Source: JANWYQ01 sp034432445
GTDB lineage: Bacteria > Chloroflexota > Anaerolineae > JAAEKA01
Assembly (NCBI GenBank): GCA_034432445.1
Contig: DAOUBX010000037.1
Coordinates: 1-10,937 of the forward strand
Reading direction: 5' to 3'
Length of the DNA: 10,937 bases
In this document: in pieces, positions 1 through 4,676 of the stretch
Numbering within the stretch: position 1 is the stretch's first letter
Layout of the letters: the number at the start of each line of letters is the position of its first letter
Made by a program: the position numbers and the translations under genes
Notes under the pieces: model-generated
What the model saw: only the letters and a program-made list of their open reading frames with translations
The model's database searches: none
Told to the model about the DNA's origin: nothing

Positions 1-192
1 CCGGTCTCCGACCGTGCCCGCCGCGCTTTCATTGACGGTTGTGCGCCCAGCGCATGGGCATCTGGTTTGCAAACGTGTCTGCGCAGCCAACTTAGGTCGC
101 CAATCGCCTACAAATGCCCGGCACCTGAGCAGTTACCGCCCCCGGTGAAACACACCCTGCAAGCTGTTAACAGCCCAGTGCGAATCAGGACT
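1..192. other. Left-edge stretch without a supported gene
   Basis: No reading frame here has a convincing start, ribosome binding site and family resemblance. On the minus strand it is the region downstream of rimI, but I see no GC hairpin followed by a T run, so no terminator for that operon can be named. It contains a perfect 12-bp palindrome, GCTGTTAACAGC, at 163-174, and small hairpins (GCCCA/TGGGC at 45-59; GGTG/CACC near 144-156). A minus-strand ATG at 32 could begin a gene running off the left edge, but only about ten codons are visible. Confidence 0.5.
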
Positions 193-801
193 CTAGGCTT
201 CAACCGAGTTTGGCGCCGAGATGCCCCCGCAGTCCGGCCTCCCACCCCTAGACGGATCAGCGTCGACCTGCGCCAGCTTTTTGGCCACCTCCGCCTGGCG
301 CTGCCGGCGCAGGTCGCGCATGGCCGGCGAAGCCAACGGCGGTGTGGTCATGATCAACGCATCCTCGCGGTTGTCTTGGTAGTAGCGCCGTCGGCGCCCG
401 GTCACCTCAAAGCCAACGCGCTGATACAACACCTGGGCGCGCAGGTTGCTCACGCGCACCTCCAAGGTACAGACGGTAGCTCCCCGCGCCTCAACCAGGT
501 CGAGCACACTCAGCAGCAACCATGCGCCTAGCCCTCGGCCCTGCCACTCCGGCGCCACGGCAATGGTCATCAGGTGCGCTTCGTCCTCGATAAACCAACA
601 GCCGGCATAGCCAAGGAGGTGGCGGGTGGCGTCCTCGGCGATAAGCTCCAAAACGTAGTACAGCGCTTGGGGGTTGTTCAGATCGCGGCGGTAGAAGCTC
701 TCCGGCCAGGCGTCGCCGATGAACACCCGCTCTTCGATGGCCATGACAGCCGGCAGGTCGTCGGGCTGCATGGCGCGTAGGCGCAGGGTGGCAGAAGTCA
801 T
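193..801 (-). CDS. rimI: RimI-type GNAT N-acetyltransferase (ribosomal protein S18-alanine N-acetyltransferase family)
   Basis: The product (202 aa) is a cytoplasmic GNAT enzyme. In the RimI family it transfers acetyl from acetyl-CoA to a protein N-terminal amine, classically that of ribosomal protein S18. The acetyl-CoA loop QGRGLGA is at residues 87-93, after the beta strand LMTIAVAP. LEVRVSN places Glu114, and LYQRVGF places Tyr126. These are twelve residues apart, as are the E. coli catalytic pair Glu103/Tyr115. RRRYYQDNREDALIM matches the family C-terminal core. The ATG overlaps the tsaB stop as ATGA, which implies translational coupling. About 50 residues follow the usual GNAT end; this tail is basic and then Gly/Pro-rich, with no assigned role. 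The fold is certain; the S18 substrate is inferred from the family and from the tsaE-tsaB context. Confidence 0.92.
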   Translation of the reverse strand: MTSATLRLRAMQPDDLPAVMAIEERVFIGDAWPESFYRRDLNNPQALYYVLELIAEDATRHLLGYAGCWFIEDEAHLMTIAVAPEWQGRGLGAWLLLSVLDLVEARGATVCTLEVRVSNLRAQVLYQRVGFEVTGRRRRYYQDNREDALIMTTPPLASPAMRDLRRQRQAEVAKKLAQVDADPSRGGRPDCGGISAPNSVEA

Positions 802-1583
802 GGTTCACGCAGGTAGATCGGGCTGAGGCTGGCCGGGTCGTCGGTGTCGTCGGCCTGCCAGCGCAGCCAGGCCAGATGCGCCAGCACGCCGGCGCGACGA
901 CCGGCCACGGCCGGCGAGGTGAACATGGCATGCGCACCCAGCGCTGCGCGCAACCCGTGCACGCTCTCGGCATCCAACTCACCGACAAACAACGTCGGCG
1001 TCGCAATCTGCTGCGCCAGAGTCGCGGCATCGGTCAGGTGATAGGCAGTGCGCCAGCCAGTCCACTCACCCAACCGGACCGCCGCCACACGCCGTGCACT
1101 CGCCCCTTCCTCCTGGCGCTTCAGAGAGGGCGGTTCTAAGTCCAGCAGCGCGATCTGCCCCACAGGAATGTTATCCGGCCGGAGTGCTTCCGGCGTGGCA
1201 GCGTACACAGCCCAGCACAGCCGGCCACGGCCAGCCTGCACTACGGCGCAGACTGGAACGGTGCACGCCTGCAAGAAAGGATAAGCGGTGACGTCTAGCG
1301 ACGAGGCGCCGATCAACGGCAGCCCTTGCGCCAGCGCCATGCCCTTGGCTGCGCTCACGGCCACGCGCACCCCGGTGAAGGAGCCAGGGCCCAGACTGAC
1401 GGCAATGGCGCGCAACTGCAGCGGCTCGACGGCGTGCCAGGCCAGCAGCTGGCTCAGCCGCGGCAGCAGCTCGGTCGTTTGGCCGTCGGCGGAGTGCCAG
1501 TTGAGCTCCGCGATCAGCGCGCCGTTAGTGTCGAGAAGGGCGATGCCGGAATGGCGGGTAGCGGTGTCGAGGGCGAGAAGCAT
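798..1583 (-). CDS. tsaB: TsaB, tRNA t6A37 biosynthesis protein (TsaD partner)
   Basis: The product (261 aa) is TsaB, an ASKHA-fold paralogue of TsaD. It dimerises with TsaD and, with TsaE, supports transfer of threonylcarbamoyl to A37 of ANN-decoding tRNAs. The N-terminus MLLALDTATRHSGIAL is typical, and the family motif GPGSFTGVR lies at residues 65-73, followed by the helix VAVSAAKGMALAQG. A longer version would begin at an in-frame TTG at 1595. I chose the ATG at 1583 because TsaB proteins usually begin directly with the LALDT strand. No Shine-Dalgarno sequence precedes either start; the upstream bases are part of a heptamer repeat. The end overlaps rimI by 4 bp. The C-terminal half is more variable, as is normal for TsaB. 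TsaD and TsaC are not in the window. Confidence 0.93.
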   Translation of the reverse strand: MLLALDTATRHSGIALLDTNGALIAELNWHSADGQTTELLPRLSQLLAWHAVEPLQLRAIAVSLGPGSFTGVRVAVSAAKGMALAQGLPLIGASSLDVTAYPFLQACTVPVCAVVQAGRGRLCWAVYAATPEALRPDNIPVGQIALLDLEPPSLKRQEEGASARRVAAVRLGEWTGWRTAYHLTDAATLAQQIATPTLFVGELDAESVHGLRAALGAHAMFTSPAVAGRRAGVLAHLAWLRWQADDTDDPASLSPIYLREP

Positions 1584-1590
1584 GGCAACA

Positions 1591-1679
1591 GTCAATTGTC
1601 AATGGTTTTGTCAATGGTCAATGGGCGTTGGGCAGTCGTTAACGGTTAACCAGCAACCGTCCACTGTTCACCATTGATC
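1591..1679. repeat. Degenerate heptamer (7-bp period) repeat between tsaE and tsaB
   Basis: GTCAAT occurs at 1591, 1598, 1610 and 1617. From 1610 the sequence divides into ten consecutive in-phase heptamers: GTCAATG, GTCAATG, GGCGTTG, GGCAGTC, GTTAACG, GTTAACC, AGCAACC, GTCCACT, GTTCACC, ATTGATC. Most units are G/A-T/G-T/C-rich relatives of one another. Between 1604 and 1610 a 5-bp insertion breaks the phase. The array fills the tsaE-tsaB gap and continues into tsaE, where it codes for the last dozen or so residues. It resembles the short tandemly repeated heptamers known from cyanobacteria and some Chloroflexota, but that likeness is from memory. Confidence 0.7.
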
Positions 1680-2134
1680 CGATGCACCAATTCGGCTGCG
1701 CGCCGGCCGTACGGCGCAAAGGTCAACTGGCGGCGGGTGTCGTCCAACACAGCCAGGGTAATGCGCAGATGATCGGGCGGCAGCAGCGGCTCGATACGCT
1801 CGGCCCACTCGACCACGGCCACGCCGTCGTCCAGCAGCAGCTCGTCCAGGCCGATGTCCTGGGCCTCGTGGGACGCATCTGTCAACCGGTAGCAGTCGGC
1901 GTGATACAAAGGAAAGCCGGCAGCGGTGCGATACTCTGCAACCAGAATGAACGTGGGGCTGGTGACCGGCTCGTCGATGCCCAGGCCGCGCGCAATGCCG
2001 CGGGTTAGACAGGTCTTACCGGCGCCTAGTTCGCCGATCAAGGCCACGACATCGCCGGGTTGCAACAGCCTGCCTAGTGCCTGGCCCAGCGCCTCTGTCT
2101 CTTCTGTGCTGTGCGTGATCTGTGTGGGTTGCAT
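1646..2134 (-). CDS. tsaE: TsaE, ATPase of tRNA t6A37 biosynthesis
   Basis: The product (162 aa from the ATG at 2134) is the P-loop ATPase TsaE, which binds the TsaB-TsaD complex and supports its catalytic cycle. The Walker A motif GELGAGKT is at residues 34-41. Other family motifs are SPTF (59-62), HADCYRL (78-84) and VVEWAERI (107-114). The frame is open to a GTG at 2260, but the extra 42 residues have no family resemblance and read through a promoter-like sequence. A GTG at 2143 is the serious rival: it lies exactly where a transcript from the TATAAT box at 2155-2150 would begin. The last residues, ending in INGEQWTVAG, are encoded by the heptamer repeat and probably are not part of the conserved fold. 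It is first in a minus-strand cluster with tsaB and rimI; the tsaB start lies 62 bp downstream. Confidence 0.93.
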   Translation of the reverse strand: MQPTQITHSTEETEALGQALGRLLQPGDVVALIGELGAGKTCLTRGIARGLGIDEPVTSPTFILVAEYRTAAGFPLYHADCYRLTDASHEAQDIGLDELLLDDGVAVVEWAERIEPLLPPDHLRITLAVLDDTRRQLTFAPYGRRAAELVHRINGEQWTVAG

Positions 2135-2142
2135 CGCGGTCA

Positions 2143-2180
2143 CGCCCGGATTATAGCGCGTGTTACAGCAAAGCTCCCAA
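2143..2180 (-). promoter_or_regulatory. Candidate promoter of tsaE-tsaB-rimI
   Basis: A consensus -10 box TATAAT reads on the minus strand at 2155-2150. The best -35 match, TTGGGA at 2180-2175, is weak and sits 19 bp away. Six bases separate the -10 box from a GTG in the tsaE frame, so the predicted transcript would start on that GTG or a few bases before the ATG at 2134. There is no room for a Shine-Dalgarno site, so translation would be leaderless or nearly so. Confidence 0.5.
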
Positions 2181-2267
2181 TCGTCTGATGGTAGGCGCTG
2201 AAGATGTTCGATCGCAGGCGGCCGGGGTGACAGACGATCGGTCAAGGACGATCGACCCACCCGTTAC

Positions 2268-2296
2268 TTGCCACTACCGTCTCACAATGGTATCAT
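2268..2296 (+). promoter_or_regulatory. Sigma70-type promoter of the metallophosphoesterase gene
   Basis: TTGCCA (2268-2273; 5 of 6 to TTGACA) and TATCAT (2291-2296; 5 of 6 to TATAAT) are separated by exactly 17 bp. Transcription would start near 2303, giving a leader of about 60 nt before the ATG at 2362. The leader contains a 5-bp hairpin, GGCTC/GAGCC (2313-2328), and a weak ribosome binding site, GGGTGA, at 2351-2356. Confidence 0.6.
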
Positions 2297-2361
2297 CCGG
2301 TTAACTCAGAAGGGCTCGGTCAAGAGCCGGGCCTATCCAGTCTTCGGGTCGGGTGATTGTA

Positions 2362-3135
2362 ATGCGCATACTGGTAATTTCAGATGTCCATGCCAACTTG
2401 ACAGCCCTGGAAGAGGTGCTGGCCGACGCCGAGAAGGTGACCTGGCAGGGCCGCAAGGGCTTCGACGCCGTGTGGTCGATCGGCGATATCGTCGGCTATG
2501 GGCCCTCGCCCAACGAGTGCATCCGGCGCTTGCAGCAGTTCGAGGGGCATTTGCGCGTGGCAGGGAACCACGATTGGGCAGCGCTAGGCAACATCGACCT
2601 CGAGGACTTCAACCCCGAGGCGCGCAAGATGGTGCTGTGGACGCAGCGACAGCTTGACGTGCTCAGCTACAACTACCTGCGGCAACTGCCCGACCAACCG
2701 CTGGTGCAAGGCGAGTTCACGATTACACACGCCAGCCCTCGCCAACCGATCTGGGAGTACATCCACAGCGTCGGCCTGGCGCAAGCTAACTTCAGCCATT
2801 TCGACACCCCCTTCTGCATCGTGGGTCATACCCATGTGCCGCGCATCTATCGCCTGGCCAACAACGACGCCACAGAACGCCCTGTGTGCACGGCCCATGC
2901 GCCGGTCTATGACTCGGACATCTCGCTGGCCGGCAACCATCGGCTGATCATCAACCCCGGTAGCGTTGGCCAGCCTCGCGACAGCGATCCGCGCGCCAGC
3001 TATGCCTTTCTGGATACTGAGGAGCAGGTGTGGCGTTTCCGACGTATCCCCTACAACTACGAAATCACGCAAGCCGACATGCGCAAAGCCGGCCTGCCGG
3101 AACGGTTGATCGCCCGTCTTGCCTACGGCTGGTAA
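2362..3135 (+). CDS. Calcineurin-like metallophosphoesterase (YfcE/MJ0936-like)
   Basis: The product (257 aa) is a soluble dinuclear-metal phosphoesterase of the calcineurin-like superfamily, YfcE-like branch. All family metal-binding motifs are present in order: SDVHAN (Asp8, His10), GDIVGYG (Asp42), GNHDW (Asn69, His70), THAS (His123) and GHTHVP (His156, His158), followed by NPGSVGQPRD near residue 208. Relatives hydrolyse phosphodiesters or phosphomonoesters in vitro; the physiological substrate cannot be told from sequence. The ATG at 2362 was preferred to an in-frame GTG three codons earlier because GGGTGA lies 5 bp upstream and the protein then starts MRILVISD, the usual form. It diverges from tsaE and has its own promoter. 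The downstream gap contains foldable sequence rather than a standard terminator, so read-through into the DUF4349 gene is possible. Confidence 0.9.
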   Translation: MRILVISDVHANLTALEEVLADAEKVTWQGRKGFDAVWSIGDIVGYGPSPNECIRRLQQFEGHLRVAGNHDWAALGNIDLEDFNPEARKMVLWTQRQLDVLSYNYLRQLPDQPLVQGEFTITHASPRQPIWEYIHSVGLAQANFSHFDTPFCIVGHTHVPRIYRLANNDATERPVCTAHAPVYDSDISLAGNHRLIINPGSVGQPRDSDPRASYAFLDTEEQVWRFRRIPYNYEITQADMRKAGLPERLIARLAYGW

Positions 3136-3143
3136 AGCCGGCA

Positions 3144-3293
3144 GGCAGGCCAGGCGCAGCGTGAACTTGCAGCGCTGGACGCGCATGCAATCAATGGAAC
3201 ATCGTTGGGTGAGTAGGGTCATTGCCGGCATGTTACCCGATGCCGGCTCCCTCAGCCTGACGCTGGCCTGCCCACTGAGAGTAATTGCTCAGT
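3144..3293 (+). promoter_or_regulatory. Foldable leader upstream of the DUF4349 gene
   Basis: The 190-bp gap before the DUF4349 gene has a long-range helix: GGCAGGCC (3144-3151) with GGCCTGCC (3265-3272), continued by AGCGT (3158-3162) with ACGCT (3260-3264), leaving a 6-nt bulge. Inside is a perfect 8-bp hairpin, GCCGGCAT/ATGCCGGC (3224-3231/3240-3247), extended by GGG/CCC (3216-3218/3249-3251). Just after the long helix comes ACTGAG/CTCAGT (3274-3279/3288-3293), about 20 nt before the ribosome binding site. No T run follows, so it is not a standard terminator. It may be a 5' leader structure, a read-through regulator or chance folding in GC-rich DNA. Confidence 0.4.
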
Positions 3294-3325
3294 CGTCGCA
3301 CGCTTACACGCCTAGGAGGTTGAAG

Positions 3326-4252
3326 ATGAGACGGGTCATATTGTTGACGTGGTTGATGGCAGTGCTGCTGATCGCAGGGGGATGCGCGGGTGCGGCGCCG
3401 CAAACGGCGCGCGAGAGCATGCCGGCCGCGCCCGCTGCACAGCCGCCCGCAGCGCTGCCGAAGCCTCAGGAGGTCGGCAGCGGCAACGCAGCCGACATGG
3501 GCGCCGAGACCCCCTTGTGGCAGCAGCAACAGCTTGCCACGGCCGACCGCAAGATCATTTACACGGGCTATCTTTCGATGGTGGTCCGCAACCCTGAACA
3601 GGCCATGCAACAGGTGCAGTCTCTGGTGGCAGAGGCGGGCGGTTACGTAGCGAGTTCACAGATCAGCCAATACACCGGCGACCTGATGCGCGGCAGCATG
3701 GTGGTGCGCGTGCCGGTGGAGAAGTACAGCGCCACCTTGGCCAGCCTGCGCCAACTCGGCATACGGGTCCTGAGCGAAAGCACGAACAGCGAAGATGTCA
3801 CGGCCGAGTATGTGGACTTGGAGGCGCGGCTGCGCAACCTGGAGGCGGCCGAGAAGGAATTGCTGGCTCTGCTGGAGGAGGTGCGCGAGCGGCCCAACGC
3901 CAAGCCGGCCGACATTTTGGAGGTCTACAACGCCGTCAGCCAAAAGCGGGGCGAGATCGAGCAGGTCAAGGGGCGCATGCAGTATCTGGCTAACCTCACG
4001 GCGCTGTCCACCATCAACGTCGATCTGGTGCCCGATCAAGGACAGATGCCGGTGGTCGAAGAGGGCTGGCAACCTCTGGTGACCGTTAAGGAGGCGGCGC
4101 GAACGCTGGTCAACATCATGCAGGGGTTGGTGGACCTGATCATTCGGGTGGTGATCATTGTAGTGCCGGTGTTGCTGCTGCTGGCGCTGCCGATCGTGGG
4201 CCTGATCTTGCTGGTGCGCTGGCTAACGCGGCGCAAGCGCAGTGCGCAATAG
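3326..4252 (+). CDS. DUF4349 domain membrane lipoprotein
   Basis: The product (308 aa) is a DUF4349 family protein, probably anchored at the outer face of the cytoplasmic membrane; the family's function is unknown. A basic start and hydrophobic stretch (residues 2-19) end at Cys20 in a lipobox-like IAGGC. An Ala/Pro-rich linker follows (about 23-46). The DUF4349 core runs from about residue 74 (DRKIIYTGYLSMVV) and contains a charged, probably coiled-coil segment (about 160-222) rich in Glu and Leu. A strong transmembrane helix (about 270-300) is followed by a basic tail, WLTRRKRSAQ. The start is firm: AGGAGGT at 3314-3320 lies 5 bp before the ATG. The upstream extension of the frame is rejected because it overlaps the preceding gene and the foldable leader. 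The lipobox is imperfect (Ala at -3), so a plain signal anchor is possible. Confidence 0.9.
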   Translation: MRRVILLTWLMAVLLIAGGCAGAAPQTARESMPAAPAAQPPAALPKPQEVGSGNAADMGAETPLWQQQQLATADRKIIYTGYLSMVVRNPEQAMQQVQSLVAEAGGYVASSQISQYTGDLMRGSMVVRVPVEKYSATLASLRQLGIRVLSESTNSEDVTAEYVDLEARLRNLEAAEKELLALLEEVRERPNAKPADILEVYNAVSQKRGEIEQVKGRMQYLANLTALSTINVDLVPDQGQMPVVEEGWQPLVTVKEAARTLVNIMQGLVDLIIRVVIIVVPVLLLLALPIVGLILLVRWLTRRKRSAQ

Positions 4253-4296
4253 GTGCTGCGGAGAGGCCGGGCACTCGCCACCCGATAACAAGCACA

Positions 4297-4332
4297 CAGA
4301 AGCGAGCTCTGCAAGGAGCTCGCTTCTGCTTT
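4297..4332 (+). terminator. Rho-independent terminator after the DUF4349 gene
   Basis: A perfect 13-bp stem, CAGAAGCGAGCTC (4297-4309) with GAGCTCGCTTCTG (4316-4328), has a 6-nt loop and is followed by CTTT. The stem is very strong and the T run short. It starts 45 bp after the DUF4349 stop. Confidence 0.75.
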
Positions 4333-4358
4333 AATGACCCGGACGACTATTGAACCTT

Positions 4359-4609
4359 AAGATGATTCTCTGGTAATAGAGCGAAGCTCGTGCACGTGCG
4401 ATCCCGCCGGGGAACACCTGCACTTGCGTCGCAGGTGCAAGTGTGAAGTTCCCCGGCTACATAACAGCACCCGCTGCAATGGGTTAGCGCGTGCCAGACA
4501 CGTTTTCAGCCCCGTCGACGGAGCGCTGTTGGACAGCCGGTGGGATTTATCCCCCGGCGACCTCGCACGAGGGACGACACGCCGCAAGCGGCTATTGCCG
4601 GATCATCTT
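4359..4609 (+). ncRNA. Candidate structured RNA (or MITE-like hairpin element), about 250 nt, between convergent genes
   Basis: The ends pair: AAGATGATTC (4359-4368) with GGATCATCTT (4600-4609), then after a 3-nt bulge GGTAATAG (4372-4379) with CTATTGCC (4592-4599). This gives 18 pairs. The two non-Watson-Crick pairs are G.U only if the plus strand is transcribed (T4367.G4601, T4374.G4597). Inside lie GAGC-GAA-GCTC (4379-4389) and a 10-bp stem GCCGGGGAAC/GTTCCCCGGC (4406-4415/4448-4457). That stem encloses CACCTGC, CACTTGC, GCAGGTG and GCAAGTG in the A-B-A'-B' order of a pseudoknot. AACAGC/GCTGTT (4463-4468/4525-4530) closes three small hairpins. Further hairpins are at 4536-4558, 4561-4572 and 4581-4592. 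I recognise no RNase P, tmRNA, SRP, 6S or riboswitch signature. Promoter evidence is weak. A decayed MITE is the main rival, although no target duplication is visible. Confidence 0.45.
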
Positions 4610-4646
4610 CTCAACATTCATGAGGCGTCACTACAAAGGCGCCGAG

Positions 4647-4665
4647 GGCGCGGGGAACTCGCGCC
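4647..4665 (-). terminator. Weak hairpin downstream of the long minus-strand gene
   Basis: GGCGCG (4647-4652) and CGCGCC (4660-4665) form a 6-bp stem with a 7-nt loop, starting 12 bp after the stop of the minus-strand gene. Only a broken CTTTG-like stretch follows on the minus strand (TTTG near 4638-4635). It could help end transcription but is a poor intrinsic terminator. From 4333 to 4676 there is no gene on either strand; the structured element at 4359-4609 occupies most of it. Confidence 0.25.
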
Positions 4666-4676
4666 AATGCACGACC

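Noticed and set aside
1..192. tRNA or riboswitch at the left edge
   Set aside because: No cloverleaf, T-loop sequence or known aptamer core could be assembled on either strand.
2584..3231. Minus-strand open frame of 215 codons opposite the phosphoesterase gene
   Set aside because: It is antisense to a gene with all metal-binding motifs and shows no independent features.
3119..3325. 69-codon N-terminal extension of the DUF4349 gene
   Set aside because: It overlaps the upstream gene's end and the foldable leader, while a strong AGGAGGT plus ATG and a signal peptide define the start at 3326.
4350..4379. Promoter TTGAAC-18 bp-TAATAG
   Set aside because: Both hexamers match poorly, and a start near 4386 would leave the 5' half of the closing helix out of the transcript; not strong enough to list.
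4463..4530. Possible integron attC-like site (AACAGC/GCTGTT ends with GTTGGAC at the right end)
   Set aside because: The right end fits GTTRRRY, but the left end does not fit RYYYAAC, no cassette or integrase is nearby, and the segment is better explained as a domain of the larger folded element.
4359..4609. RNase P RNA, tmRNA, SRP RNA or 6S RNA as identity of the folded element
   Set aside because: The conserved sequences expected for RNase P (GAAAGUCC/ACAGAAA), tmRNA (tRNA-like ends and tag frame) and SRP (helix 8 loops) are missing, and the layout does not fit the single long hairpin of 6S RNA.
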